Shown in pieces: positions 28,496-37,922 of a DNA stretch of 64,000 nucleotides. Source of the DNA: Bifidobacterium thermophilum DSM 20210. GTDB lineage: Bacteria > Actinomycetota > Actinomycetes > Actinomycetales > Bifidobacteriaceae. Position 1 is the stretch's first letter. Each line of letters starts with the position of its first letter. A model generated the notes under the pieces. The model had not been told where the DNA came from and did not search any database. It saw only the letters and a program-made list of their open reading frames with translations. The stretch lies in assembly GCA_000771265.1 (NCBI GenBank), contig JDUB01000001.1, positions 248,001-312,000 of the forward strand, given 5' to 3'. Made by a program: the position numbers and the translations under genes.

Positions 28496-29338
28496 ATGGC
28501 TTGGCTAGCGTCGCCACCTACGGCCAAAACGGATGCTTCGGATGCGCCGACTGCATCGGCTGCACCGGCAGTGCCGGATACATCAGTCGCGCTAGCGCCC
28601 CCGGCTCTTCAGCCCAAGCGGCACAACGGCACGCATCCCGCCTCAGAACGCCCGATGATCGAAGTACGCAACCTGCGCAAGGAATACGTCATGGGCACCG
28701 AGCGCGTCATCGCCCTCGACCGGATCAACCTCGATATCGCGCGCGGCCAGATCTGCTGCATCTACGGTGAATCCGGTTCAGGCAAATCCACGCTGCTCAA
28801 CCAGCTTGCCGGTATGGAACGCCCGACGCGCGGAGGCGTGCGGATCGGCGGCATCGTCGTCTCGCGGCTCGACGAGCGCGAACTCGCCGAATTCAGGCAG
28901 AAGCACATCGGTTTCGTTTTCCAGTCCTACAATCTGCTCCCCGGGCTCAACGCCGTCGAAAACGTCGCGATGCCGCTCATGTTCCGCGGGGTGCCACGCG
29001 AGGAGCGCGAAGCCCGGGCGCGGGCGATGCTCAGACGCGTCGGGCTCGGCAAACGTCTGAACCATTACCCCTCGCAGATGTCCGGCGGCCAGCAGCAGCG
29101 TGTTGGTATCGCCCGCGCGTTCGTCACCCGCCCGCAAGTCGTGTTTGCCGACGAGCCGACTGGCAATCTTGATTCGAAGACGAAAGTCGACATCATGGAT
29201 ATGATTCGCGATTTCGCCCGCGAGAACGGCCAGACCATCGTGCTGGTCACGCATGACGACCATATGGCCGCCTATGCGGATCGCATCGTCACCTTGTTGG
29301 ACGGGCGTATCGTCCATGACACCGAGCAGGACAGATAG
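28496..29338 (+). CDS. ABC transporter ATP-binding protein, MacB/LolD type
   Basis: ATPase of 280 aa. An unusual Ala/Pro-rich N-terminal extension of about 53 residues precedes the canonical start MIEVRNLRKEY. The Walker A motif is GESGSGKST, the signature motif SGGQQQR, and Walker B is VVFADEPTGNLDS followed by the H-loop VTHDDH. These are features of the MacB/LolD/FtsE group that works with FtsX-like permeases. The ATG at 28496 has AGAAGGGA upstream; an internal start at the canonical position (ATGATCGAAG, about 28655) is an alternative. It heads a three-gene run with a secreted-domain membrane protein and a MacB permease. Confidence 0.92.
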   Translation: MAWLASPPTAKTDASDAPTASAAPAVPDTSVALAPPALQPKRHNGTHPASERPMIEVRNLRKEYVMGTERVIALDRINLDIARGQICCIYGESGSGKSTLLNQLAGMERPTRGGVRIGGIVVSRLDERELAEFRQKHIGFVFQSYNLLPGLNAVENVAMPLMFRGVPREEREARARAMLRRVGLGKRLNHYPSQMSGGQQQRVGIARAFVTRPQVVFADEPTGNLDSKTKVDIMDMIRDFARENGQTIVLVTHDDHMAAYADRIVTLLDGRIVHDTEQDR

Positions 29339-29431
29339 CCTGATAACTTGCGCAACCGGGCGTTCCCACGTCAATTGCACCGCAACAAACCCCAACAGCA
29401 AGCTTTTCGAAAACCAGAGAGAAAGATCGCC

Positions 29432-30649
29432 ATGAACCGTCCCCGAACTATCGCCGTCAAGCCGATTATCATGCTCATCGCGCTCGCCGCCCTGATTGTG
29501 GTCTGCGTGTCTGCACCCGTCTGCGCGATGGCGTCCGGCCAACCCGCCGCGGCGGCAACCGATACCATCGTCGCCGGGGACGCCGGCACCCGGCGCGCCA
29601 CACCCGTTGACGACACCGACCAGTCCGCCGGTGATTCCGGGCAGAGCGCAGCCCCCATCGCCGGCCCGGTGCCGAATGTCATCATCACGAATTTCACCTA
29701 CGGCGACGGTTCTGTTCCGGCTGGCGGCAAGTTCGACCTCGGATTCTCCTTCCAGAACAAGGGGTCGGTGGCTGTCCAGAATATGGTCATCGGCGTGGAC
29801 GGCGGTGACGGGCTGACCATCGCCGGCGGCACGAACACCTTCTACGTGCCCCAGCTGGCCGCGGGCGCCACGCAAAGCCAGACCGTGCCGATGCAGGCCC
29901 TGATTGACGCGAAAAGCGGTGCACAGGCAGTGGTCGTCAGTTTCCGTTACGAATACGTGGATGCCGGCCAGCGCAGCTCCAACAGCGTGGACGAGAAGAT
30001 TTCCGTGCCGGTCAGCCAGCCCGACCGCTTCCAAATCAACGACCCCGTCATTCCCGATGACGCACAGAACGGCCAGGAAAGCACCATCACCCTCGCCTAC
30101 GTGAACAAAGGCAAAGGCGATATCTCGAACGTCGAAGCCACCATGGACGGCAAGGGCTTCGATACCGTGTCAAAGACACAGTATCTTGGCAACGTCGCCT
30201 CCGGCGGCAGTGGAACCATCGCCTACGCGTTCACGCCCACGGACAGCGGGGATTTGGACGTGAAAATCACTGTTACGTATGAGGATTCCGACGGTCAGCA
30301 GAAAACCAAGGAATTCCCGGTCAAACTCACGGTCGCCGAACCCGCTCCCGCCATGGACGACACTGCGGCGGACATGCAGGACGAACAGCCGGGCACGCCT
30401 GTCTGGCTGCTGCCCACGGTCGCTGCCGTTGCGATTGTGGTGATTGTCGTGATTGTGGTGCTGGTGAAGCGTCACCGCAAGAAGAAGCGTTCGGCGATGG
30501 ACGAGCAGTGGGACGCCTGGCAGGATGACCAGGACGGCAGCGACAAGCCGGAAGCGCAGGGGCACACCGCCGAACAGCCCGCCGCGGATGATGCCGACCG
30601 ACAGGCTCCCACCGAGGTGATCGCCCCGCAGCCGGGGGAACGCTCATGA
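29432..30649 (+). CDS. membrane-anchored extracytoplasmic protein with CARDB-like beta domains
   Basis: Protein of 405 aa with an N-terminal signal/anchor (IIMLIALAALIVVCVSAPVCAMA). Two Ig-like beta domains follow (about 70-180 and 185-300) of the CARDB/COG1361 type, seen as VIITNFTYGDGSVPAGGKFDLGFSFQNKG and ITLAYVNKGKGDISNVEATM. After these come a transmembrane helix (VWLLPTVAAVAIVVIVVIVVLV), a basic stop-transfer KRHRKKKR and an acidic cytoplasmic tail. It sits between the ATPase and permease of an ABC system, with an ATGA overlap to the permease, so it is probably its extracellular partner. Its ligand is unknown. Confidence 0.8.
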   Translation: MNRPRTIAVKPIIMLIALAALIVVCVSAPVCAMASGQPAAAATDTIVAGDAGTRRATPVDDTDQSAGDSGQSAAPIAGPVPNVIITNFTYGDGSVPAGGKFDLGFSFQNKGSVAVQNMVIGVDGGDGLTIAGGTNTFYVPQLAAGATQSQTVPMQALIDAKSGAQAVVVSFRYEYVDAGQRSSNSVDEKISVPVSQPDRFQINDPVIPDDAQNGQESTITLAYVNKGKGDISNVEATMDGKGFDTVSKTQYLGNVASGGSGTIAYAFTPTDSGDLDVKITVTYEDSDGQQKTKEFPVKLTVAEPAPAMDDTAADMQDEQPGTPVWLLPTVAAVAIVVIVVIVVLVKRHRKKKRSAMDEQWDAWQDDQDGSDKPEAQGHTAEQPAADDADRQAPTEVIAPQPGERS

Positions 30650-32115
30650 GATTCTCCGACCTCGTGCACCTGTGCCGGCAGAACCTGTTCCGCCGCAAAT
30701 CACGCACCATACTTACCGTGCTCGGCGTGGTGGTGGGCTGCTGCTCCATCGTCACCATGGTTTCGCTCGGCAGCGGCATTGACGAGCAGAACAAGCAGAT
30801 GCTCGCCTCGATGGGCGATCTGACCATCATCACCGTCACCGGCGCGAACAATACTGGCGGCATGGGTATGGCTGACGGTTCGGGCACGGCGACCGCGCGC
30901 ATCGACGACAAGGCGGTCAAGGATTTCCGCTCGCTGCAGTACGTCGCCGGGGCGACCGGACACGTCACCTACTTAGATGCGATTCTTACCGCCGGTCCCG
31001 CGAATCGGTATATCGATCAGAACGGTGTAATCGAGGCCATTGATATGACCCAGTTCGACGCCATGGATTACCAGTTGGATTCCGGGCGTAAACCGAATCG
31101 TCAGGGCGATGTACTCGCCGGGCAGTACACGGCATACGATTTCATCGACAGTCTGCGCCCGGAAAGCGACAATTTCCGCATGCGCCCGTCCTATCTTGCG
31201 GATTCTTGCACCCCCGAGCAGCGTGCCGAAGGCTGCGAAGACAAGTCGGACGCACAGGACCCGTTCTTCAACATCCTGACGACCAAGATCACTGTCGGCG
31301 CCGCGCAGACCGATGATTCCGGGAATGTGGCATCATCGTCTACCCCTACCGCCTCGAACGGACAGACGGCGGAGGGCTCAGGTTCCGGAACACAAATCCA
31401 GGTTTCCGGACTGCTCAAGGAAGACAACGGCAAGGGACAAGCCACATCGTCCGGTCTGCTTATGGACATAGCCACGTTGAAGGACCTTGTCGCGAAAATC
31501 CATCCGGATGCGGCGGCGGGCACGCTGGCCTATGATTCGGCGCTCGTGCGCGTGCAGGACATCGACCATGTCGCCGATGTCGAATCCCAAATCAGGACGA
31601 TGGGATTCACGACCTCCTCGAGCCGGGACATGCTGGACTCACTTAAAGAGCAAACCCGCTCGATTCAGCTGATTCTCGGCGGTATCGGTGCGGTCGCGCT
31701 GCTGGTCGCCGCCATCGGCATCGCCAACACCATGGTCATGTCAGTCACCGAACGGGTGCGGGAAATCGGTATTATGAAAGCGCTCGGCTGCACGGTCCAT
31801 GACATCCGCGCGATATTCCTCGTGGAAGCCGGCGCAATCGGCGTCATCGGCGGCGTTATCGGCTGCTTGGTGAGTGCGTTGATTTCGCTGGCGATCAATC
31901 TCATCCGTTATGGGGGCGTTAGCGCGGAACACCTGCAATGGGCGATCCTGGGCAACGGGACCGGCGATGAGGCGGCGCGGATCTCGGTGATCCCATGGTG
32001 GCTGTACGTGTTTGCCATCGCCTTCGCCACGCTGATTAGCCTGATTTCCGGGTTCGGACCGGCGAACAAGGCGGTGCGCGTGCCCGCTCTCGACGCCATC
32101 AAATCGAATCAGTAG
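30646..32115 (+). CDS. MacB/FtsX-type ABC transporter permease
   Basis: Permease of 489 aa with MacB topology: an N-terminal membrane segment after the basic LFRRKSRTILTVLGVVVGCCSIV, a large extracytoplasmic domain (about 45-340), then three C-terminal membrane helices. These contain the FtsX signature TERVREIGIMKALGCTVHDI and end in GFGPANKAVRVPALDAIKSNQ. It works with the ATPase at 28496 as a mechanotransmission-type exporter or envelope-stress device rather than a classical importer. It is translationally coupled to the upstream gene by ATGA at 30646-30649. Confidence 0.9.
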   Translation: MRFSDLVHLCRQNLFRRKSRTILTVLGVVVGCCSIVTMVSLGSGIDEQNKQMLASMGDLTIITVTGANNTGGMGMADGSGTATARIDDKAVKDFRSLQYVAGATGHVTYLDAILTAGPANRYIDQNGVIEAIDMTQFDAMDYQLDSGRKPNRQGDVLAGQYTAYDFIDSLRPESDNFRMRPSYLADSCTPEQRAEGCEDKSDAQDPFFNILTTKITVGAAQTDDSGNVASSSTPTASNGQTAEGSGSGTQIQVSGLLKEDNGKGQATSSGLLMDIATLKDLVAKIHPDAAAGTLAYDSALVRVQDIDHVADVESQIRTMGFTTSSSRDMLDSLKEQTRSIQLILGGIGAVALLVAAIGIANTMVMSVTERVREIGIMKALGCTVHDIRAIFLVEAGAIGVIGGVIGCLVSALISLAINLIRYGGVSAEHLQWAILGNGTGDEAARISVIPWWLYVFAIAFATLISLISGFGPANKAVRVPALDAIKSNQ

Positions 32116-32169
32116 ACCGGCACGATCTGGGTTGTCATGGCAATCCGAAAGACGCTACTTGCAAAGATG

Positions 32170-34077
32170 CTACCGCAACGCGGAGCGGATGGCTTGCTCG
32201 ACCTGCGGTGCGGTCAGGCCGTACCGCTTGTACAGGTCCTGCGCGGGCACGCGGTCGGTGAATTCCTTAGCGGCCCCGAAGTTCAGCACCCGCATGTGCT
32301 TGTCGCCGTCCGCCGGCTGCAGGCCATCCTGATTCGCGTAATACGCGGTCACCTGCTCGCCCCAGCCGCCGGACAGCTGTGCATCCTCAAGTGTGACGAC
32401 CAGAGAATGACGCTTGCGCAACGCCTCAAGGCACGCGGTGTCAAGGCTGGTGCACTGCTGCGGGTCGATGACGGTCGCGTCGATTGCCGCCACCCCGCCA
32501 TCGCGAGATTCTGCCAAATCCGCTGCGATACGTTCGGCGAGCGGATACATGTTGCCCAAACCGAGAATCGCGACATCCGCGCCCTGCCGGGTCACCCGAT
32601 ACCGGGCGAACGGCGTGTCGGCGTTCCCGGCATCGCCCTTCGCGTGCGTTTCGGCCGCATCGCCGCAATACCGCGGATACGCACCGTCATTAGCCGCCGC
32701 GCGTTCAGCCGCAAGAATCGGCTCGCCCGGCACGCGGATTGCGACCGCGCCATGGTCGCGCGATGTCGTCGACCAGTCGAGCATAGCAAGGAACGCGTCC
32801 CCGCTCGTCGGCGTCAGATATGTCAGATTGGGGATATTCGCGAACATTGGGATATCGAAGGCTCCGGAATGCGTGTTATCGGCGCCGGAAATGCCCGCCC
32901 CGAACACGAGGAGCGTCACCGGCGTCCCGTTGAGCGACAGTTCCTGCTGCAACTGGTCGAAGGTACGCTGGAAGAAGGTCGCGCTGGTTGCGAGCACCGG
33001 TGTGCCGCCGGCTTTCGCGATACCCGAGGCGAACGCGACCGCATGCTCCTCGGTGATGCCGGTATCCACGTAATGGACGCCCGCCCGCTCACGGAACTCA
33101 CGCGTGATGCCGTTCGACCCCGGGGTGGCGGGGGAGATGACCACAAGTCCCGGCTCGTTGGCGAACCGCGGTTCCAGCCGTGCCATCGCCAACTGCCCGT
33201 AGTGCTTGCGCGCGCCAAGAGGATTGCCTTGGGCTGCGAGCGGGTCCTGCCAGTGGTTGGCCTCACAGCGGCCTTCCTTGACGCCGGCGGCAGCGTCCTC
33301 GGCGTCAAGCCCCAGCCCTTTGGCGGTATGGATGTGGATGACGATCGGGTGGTCGATATCCTTGACCTGGCTGAACGCCTCTACGAGCGCGGCCACATCG
33401 TTGCCGTCCTCGACATACCGGTAATCAAGGCCGAACGCGTTGAAAATATTGGGCTGCGAGGTGCCGCCAGATGCGCGCAGCCGGGCGAGCTGCCCGTACA
33501 TGCCGCCGAAATCCTCGGCAATGGACATCTCGTTGTCGTTGACGACGATGATCATATTCGTGCCCTGCTCGGCCGCGTTGTTGAGCCCCTCGAACGCGAT
33601 GGCGCTGCTCAGCGACCCGTCTCCGATGACGGCGATCACATTGCGCGTGCCGCTTGTGCCGTCAAGCCCGCCCATGAGGTCGCGGGTTTTCGCGAGCCCG
33701 CACGCCAGCGAAATCGAAGTTCCGGTGTGACCGAGCACGAACATGTCATGCTCGCTTTCCTCGGGGTTCGTGAACCCGGTCACCGTGCCGAACAGCCGTT
33801 CGTCCATATAGGCCGGCGCACGCCCGGTGAGCATCTTGTGCACGTAGCTTTGGTGGGAGACGTCGAAGACGATTTTGTCAAGCGGCGAATCGAACACGCG
33901 GTGCAAAGCCACGGTCGCCTCGACCATGCCGAGGTTCGAACCGATATGCCCGCCGTGCAGTTTGCCGTACCGCACCAGCGTCGTGCGGATTTCCTGGCAC
34001 AGGGCCGGCAGATTCTTGGAATCAAGCGCTTTCACGTCGGCGGGGCTCGAAATATGCTCCAGAAAACCGCCAACCAT
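32170..34077 (-). CDS. dxs: 1-deoxy-D-xylulose-5-phosphate synthase
   Basis: Thiamine-diphosphate enzyme of 635 aa, first step of the MEP isoprenoid pathway (pyruvate plus glyceraldehyde 3-phosphate). It shows HIGSNLGMVEATVALHRVFD, FDVSHQSYVHKMLTGR and GHTGTSISLACGLA. The ThDP motif is GDGSLSSAIAFEGLNNA to NDNEMSI. The transketolase-type segment DTGITEEHAVAFASGIAKAG and a C-terminal transketolase domain are present. Several positions deviate from E. coli Dxs (for example GHTGTS for GHSSTS), so it belongs to a divergent Dxs branch; a transketolase-like side activity cannot be excluded. GGAAGGAG precedes the ATG at 34077, and TACAAT at 34111-34116 (minus) is a candidate -10 box. Divergent from purE. 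Confidence 0.87.
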   Translation of the reverse strand: MVGGFLEHISSPADVKALDSKNLPALCQEIRTTLVRYGKLHGGHIGSNLGMVEATVALHRVFDSPLDKIVFDVSHQSYVHKMLTGRAPAYMDERLFGTVTGFTNPEESEHDMFVLGHTGTSISLACGLAKTRDLMGGLDGTSGTRNVIAVIGDGSLSSAIAFEGLNNAAEQGTNMIIVVNDNEMSIAEDFGGMYGQLARLRASGGTSQPNIFNAFGLDYRYVEDGNDVAALVEAFSQVKDIDHPIVIHIHTAKGLGLDAEDAAAGVKEGRCEANHWQDPLAAQGNPLGARKHYGQLAMARLEPRFANEPGLVVISPATPGSNGITREFRERAGVHYVDTGITEEHAVAFASGIAKAGGTPVLATSATFFQRTFDQLQQELSLNGTPVTLLVFGAGISGADNTHSGAFDIPMFANIPNLTYLTPTSGDAFLAMLDWSTTSRDHGAVAIRVPGEPILAAERAAANDGAYPRYCGDAAETHAKGDAGNADTPFARYRVTRQGADVAILGLGNMYPLAERIAADLAESRDGGVAAIDATVIDPQQCTSLDTACLEALRKRHSLVVTLEDAQLSGGWGEQVTAYYANQDGLQPADGDKHMRVLNFGAAKEFTDRVPAQDLYKRYGLTAPQVEQAIRSALR

Positions 34078-34320
34078 ACGCTTGCTCCTTCCGTTTGTCC
34101 CAAATTTGAAATTGTAGACTACGCGCGGCGTGATGATTGAGTGCGGGGAAAATACCCCCAGTTTCTTCGTAAATCGCGTGCGCGATGATTTCGCGGCATA
34201 TCCGTACTGCGCATCCGTTCCGCATATCTCTGCCATATATTCATGTTGTGCACAGCTGTTTTTCGAAGCCGTTGCGTAGAGTGGTTCCATGCGTCCACTC
34301 TGTCCGATCTGGAGGTAGGA

Positions 34321-34818
34321 ATGGCTGAAGAAACGCCGCAAGTTGCTGTGATTATGGGTTCGGCGAGCGATTGGGAGACCATGAAGCACGCCTGTGAAAT
34401 GCTTGACCAGTTCAAGGTGCCGTACATGAAGCAGGTGATTTCCGCCCACCGTACGCCTGAACTCATGGCTGATTTCGCGCATTCCGCGCGTGACAAGGGT
34501 ATCAAGGTTATCATCGCCGGCGCCGGCGGGGCAGCCCATCTGCCTGGTATGGTCGCCGCGCAGACCACGTTGCCGGTCATCGGTGTGCCGGTGCGTTCGC
34601 ATGCGCTGTCCGGGTGGGATTCCCTGCTGTCCATCGTGCAGATGCCCGGCGGCATTCCGGTCGCGACGACGGCGGTCGGCAATTCCGGCGCCACGAACGC
34701 CGGTCTGCTTGCGGTGAGCATCCTGAGCATCACCGACGGGCGGCTTGCCGACGAACTCAAGGCGTATCGCGAAAGCCTCAAGGAGAAGGTGGCACAGTCC
34801 AATGCCGAGCTTGTCTGA
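34321..34818 (+). CDS. purE: N5-carboxyaminoimidazole ribonucleotide mutase PurE
   Basis: Purine biosynthesis step 6b enzyme of 165 aa, standard class I PurE length. Motifs: [44 protein letters not shown] and [24 protein letters not shown]. The ATG at 34321 follows a strong GGAGGTAGGA. Its last 17 nt overlap the purK start, so the two subunits of this step are translationally coupled. Confidence 0.97.
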   Translation: MAEETPQVAVIMGSASDWETMKHACEMLDQFKVPYMKQVISAHRTPELMADFAHSARDKGIKVIIAGAGGAAHLPGMVAAQTTLPVIGVPVRSHALSGWDSLLSIVQMPGGIPVATTAVGNSGATNAGLLAVSILSITDGRLADELKAYRESLKEKVAQSNAELV

Positions 34819-35971
34819 GGAAACCAACGGGCGTATCGCTTATCTCGAGCCGGGTTCGACGATCGGCATCGTCGGTGGTGGTCAGCTTGGCCGCATGATG
34901 GCCTTGTCCGCGCGCCAGATGGGTTTCCGCATCGGCGTGCTTGACCCGACCCCTGACTGCCCCACAGCCCAGGTGGCGGACTTCCAGGTGACTGCCGAGT
35001 ATGACGATGTCGCGGCGATTCGCGAGCTCGCAGAACGCAGTGACGTGCTCACCTATGAGTTTGAGAACGTTGATGCGGATGCGCTGGATGATGTGCGTCA
35101 CCTAGTCGCCATCCCGCAGGGTACGGATCTGCTTCGCGTGACGCAGGACCGTGTCCATGAGAAGACCTTCATCAACGAGCATGGTACGGAGACGGCCCCG
35201 TGGCGTCAGGTCGACGGCATCGACCAGCTTGAAGCCGCGATCGGAGAAATCGGCTACCCGTCGGTGCTCAAAACCCGTACCGGCGGCTATGACGGCCACG
35301 GGCAGACCGTACTGCACGGTCCGGATGATTTCGCCGCAGTCCGTGAGCGGGCGCGGCGCGAAGGCATGTTCCCGCCATCCATTTTGGAAGGCTTCGTCGA
35401 TTTCGCGTTCGAGGCTTCGATTCTTGTCGCCGGCAATGGGCGTGATTTCGTGACGTTCCCGATGGTGCGCAATGAACATCGCAATAACATCCTGCATATG
35501 ACGATCGCCCCCGCCGCTGTGTCGCCGCAGGTCGAGCGTCAGGCGCATGAGCTTGCCATCAGGCTGGCGAAGGGCTTTGAGCTCTCCGGCATCCTGGCGA
35601 TTGAGTTGTTCGTAACGAAAGACGATCGTGTGATCGTCAACGAGCTGGCACCGCGTCCGCATAATTCCGGGCATTACACCATCGAGGCGTGCTCGGAGAG
35701 CCAATTCAACGAGCATATTCGCGGGATCGCGGGCTGGCCGTTGCCTCAGCCGAAGCTGCTCAGCCCGGCTGTCATGGTCAACGTGCTCGGCCAGCATGTG
35801 GCGCCGACGCGCGCGCTTATCCCGGAGCATCCCGAATGGCATCTGCATGATTATGGGAAGGCCGAAGTGAGGCATGACCGCAAGATGGGGCATATCACCG
35901 TGCTGTGCGATGATACCCAGGCTGCGGTTGCGGCGCTTGAAGCGACGGGCTGCTGGGACGATTTGCGCTGA
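34802..35971 (+). CDS. purK: N5-carboxyaminoimidazole ribonucleotide synthase PurK
   Basis: ATP-grasp enzyme of 389 aa that carboxylates AIR with bicarbonate, delivering N5-CAIR to PurE. Motifs: [77 protein letters not shown] and [13 protein letters not shown]. It starts inside purE with a 17-nt overlap. A strong hairpin terminator follows at 36019-36054. Confidence 0.96.
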   Translation: MPSLSEETNGRIAYLEPGSTIGIVGGGQLGRMMALSARQMGFRIGVLDPTPDCPTAQVADFQVTAEYDDVAAIRELAERSDVLTYEFENVDADALDDVRHLVAIPQGTDLLRVTQDRVHEKTFINEHGTETAPWRQVDGIDQLEAAIGEIGYPSVLKTRTGGYDGHGQTVLHGPDDFAAVRERARREGMFPPSILEGFVDFAFEASILVAGNGRDFVTFPMVRNEHRNNILHMTIAPAAVSPQVERQAHELAIRLAKGFELSGILAIELFVTKDDRVIVNELAPRPHNSGHYTIEACSESQFNEHIRGIAGWPLPQPKLLSPAVMVNVLGQHVAPTRALIPEHPEWHLHDYGKAEVRHDRKMGHITVLCDDTQAAVAALEATGCWDDLR

Positions 35972-36018
35972 TTGCGCTGTGATTGTTGCGGTTTGTGCTG
36001 CTTCGGGCGGTCTTGTTT

Positions 36019-36054
36019 GACGGCCGGCATACTGGAGACGGTATGCCGGCCGTC
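36019..36054 (+). terminator. terminator after purK
   Basis: A perfect 14-bp stem (arms 36019-36032 and 36041-36054, 8-nt loop) starts 48 nt after the purK stop. Confidence 0.75.
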
Positions 36055-36150
36055 GGTGTACCGGGCTTGCCGCGGGTGCGAGTTGGTTGTACTATCGCGG
36101 TGCAGTCCGTTCGTGATGGTTGTGATGTCCGGTTATGAGAGGGCGTGGAT

Positions 36151-36588
36151 ATGAGTGAGCATGGTGTTGCGCGGCATACGCGGCAGAAGGATGCGCTGTT
36201 GCAACAGTTGCGAGGGTGCGAGGGCTTCGTTTCGGCGCAGGAACTGCATCGCAGGCTCACTGATTCCGGGGCGTCCGTCGGGCTTGCCACGGTGTATCGG
36301 CAGCTCAATTCGCTTGCCGAATCCGGGGTGGTGGACACCGTGCGACTGGATGGGCAGCAGATGTTCCGTATCTGCGACGACGATTCGCATCATCATCATT
36401 TGATTTGCAGCGGCTGCGGGAAAACCATCGAAATCGAGCCGCCGGATATGGAGTGGATGCGCCAGATCGCCCGTTCCCACGGTTTCAAAATCAATTCGCA
36501 TACCTTGGAGATTTTCGGTCTGTGCTCTGACTGCCAGCATAAGCGTGCCACGCAGTCGGTCAGCGACTCCGCCGCCGAACGCCGGTAG
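36151..36588 (+). CDS. Fur-family metal-dependent transcriptional regulator
   Basis: Regulator of 145 aa. The winged-helix DNA-binding part has TRQKDALLQQLRG and the recognition helix SVGLATVYRQLNSLAESG. The C-terminal metal domain has the His-rich SHHHHLICSGCGK and the structural CxxC pairs CSGC and CSDC. Fur, Zur and PerR cannot be separated by eye. The ATG at 36151 was chosen; a GTG two codons upstream is an alternative. A perfect TGATAATAATTATCA box lies 260 bp downstream, before the metal-binding lipoprotein gene, and is a likely target. Confidence 0.9.
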   Translation: MSEHGVARHTRQKDALLQQLRGCEGFVSAQELHRRLTDSGASVGLATVYRQLNSLAESGVVDTVRLDGQQMFRICDDDSHHHHLICSGCGKTIEIEPPDMEWMRQIARSHGFKINSHTLEIFGLCSDCQHKRATQSVSDSAAERR

Positions 36589-36605
36589 GCCCCGTCCTCC
36601 ATTTT

Positions 36606-36823
36606 CCGCCGACGCTGAGCATGTTGTCAGTGTCGGCGGTCTGTTTCTGCCGACGTTGAGGTGCCTGTCAGTGTCGGTAGAGGGTCGCGATTCTGTTTCT
36701 GCCGACGCTGAGCGCCGAGTGAGTGTCGGTAGAGGGTTGTGGTTCTGTTTCTGCCGACGCTCACCGCCGTGTCAGTGTCGGTGGAAGGTTGTGCCTACGC
36801 TGCGGGGGTTGTCAGCGTAGGCA
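36606..36823. repeat. array of five short palindromic repeats (family B)
   Basis: Five inverted repeats follow one another between the Fur-family gene and the metal-binding lipoprotein gene. The arms are of the type TCTGCCGACGCTGA and TCAGTGTCGGCAGA. Copies: 36606-36639, 36646-36681, 36698-36733, 36750-36785 and a diverged one at 36792-36823. Starts are spaced about 42-52 bp and separated by short T-rich or GGTTGT tracts. The same family recurs at 43346-43514. Confidence 0.88.
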
Positions 36824-36847
36824 GACAGGGTTTCGACACGCTGTAAT

Positions 36848-36862
36848 TGATAATAATTATCA
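36848..36862 (+). promoter_or_regulatory. Fur-type 7-1-7 operator
   Basis: TGATAATAATTATCA is a perfect 7-1-7 inverted repeat, identical to the classical Fur box core, with a further GATAAT at 36868-36873. It sits about 75-90 bp upstream of the lipoprotein start in an unusually AT-rich patch. Repression by the adjacent Fur-family protein is inferred. Confidence 0.75.
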
Positions 36863-36938
36863 TTAACGATAATCTGGTGTCGTCAGATGATGCGGCAATC
36901 CGTCGCATCGCATCACCAAGAGAGCATCAGGAGCAGAT

Positions 36939-37853
36939 ATGACGGGAATCAGGAAGTATCGACGTATTGCACGGGCGACGGTATGTATCGCAGCGGCGGG
37001 ATTGATTGCCGCGATGGGGGCGTGTGGGTCAGCGAACACGACCGCGTCCAATACGTCAGGTTCGCTTCACGTGGTCGCCAGCATCAACCAGTGGGGTTCA
37101 GTCGCCAGTCAGATCGGCGGTTCGCGCGTCAACGTCACCAATATCATCAACAGCACCGCGGTCGAAGCGCACGATTACGAGCCGACCAGCGCCGACATCG
37201 CCGCTTTCTCCAAGGCAGACGTCATCATCGTCAACGGCGCCGGATACGACAGCTGGGCAACCAAAGCCGCAGCATCCACGAAAGCGCAGGTCGTGAACGC
37301 GGCCGAAAGCGGCGGCAAACACGACGGCGACAATCCACACGTATGGTTCTCCGCGGCGGTACGTACCGCGACGGCCAAAGCAATCGCCGAGGCATACGAG
37401 CAGCGTGACGCCGCCCACGCCAAGGAGTACGGCAAGCGGCTTGACGCGTGGCAAAACAAGGAGAAGACCTTGGAATCGGCCATCGCCGAGGCGAAGCGGC
37501 GGCTCGACGGCAAGAAGTATGCAGTCACCGAGTCCGTGGCCGCCTATCTGGCGGACGACCTGGGATTGACAGATGCCACGCCGGCCGGATACGCGCAGGC
37601 GGTCGCCAATGAAAGCGAACCCGCCTCCGGCGATGTCGCCACATTCAGCAAGCAGCTCCAGGCAGGTTCGGTGGCGTTGCTGGTGGTCAACACGCAGGAA
37701 TCCAACGCCACCACCAAGCAACTGATCGCATCTGCACAGCACGGCGGAGTGCACCAGGTCAAGCTCACCGAGCAGATGCCCAAGCAATACAGCACGCTGA
37801 CCGATTGGATGACCGCGCTGGTCGCATCGTTCGCAACAGCCGGGAAGGCCTGA
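36939..37853 (+). CDS. metal ABC transporter substrate-binding lipoprotein, cluster A-I (ZnuA/PsaA family)
   Basis: Lipoprotein of 304 aa. The N-terminal signal ends in a lipobox with Cys29 (AMGAC). Metal-ligand positions are His78 (VEAHDYEPT), His134 (NPHVWF) and Glu198 (TESVAAYLADDLG). The third ligand is Glu, as in manganese/iron-type PsaA/MtsA proteins, whereas zinc-specific ZnuA proteins have His there. Mn or Fe is therefore suggested, which fits the Fur-type box upstream. The ATG at 36939 has AGGAG. No cognate permease or ATPase is adjacent; the ABC genes downstream are on the other strand and belong to a MacB-like exporter. An orphan or distantly partnered SBP is inferred. Confidence 0.87.
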   Translation: MTGIRKYRRIARATVCIAAAGLIAAMGACGSANTTASNTSGSLHVVASINQWGSVASQIGGSRVNVTNIINSTAVEAHDYEPTSADIAAFSKADVIIVNGAGYDSWATKAAASTKAQVVNAAESGGKHDGDNPHVWFSAAVRTATAKAIAEAYEQRDAAHAKEYGKRLDAWQNKEKTLESAIAEAKRRLDGKKYAVTESVAAYLADDLGLTDATPAGYAQAVANESEPASGDVATFSKQLQAGSVALLVVNTQESNATTKQLIASAQHGGVHQVKLTEQMPKQYSTLTDWMTALVASFATAGKA

Positions 37854-37922
37854 GCCGGCATCAGACACCCAAAACAGGCGATTTCCCGGCTTCGTTCACG
37901 AGGCCACGCCCTTCGCACCCGT

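Noticed and set aside
32137-34140. A 667-codon plus-strand frame opposite dxs
   Set aside because: The minus strand encodes a complete Dxs with cofactor motifs, so the plus frame is a shadow.
36606-36823. Regularly spaced repeats considered as a CRISPR array
   Set aside because: The units are palindromes that vary in sequence, spacers are only about 6-16 nt and not unique, and no cas gene is present.
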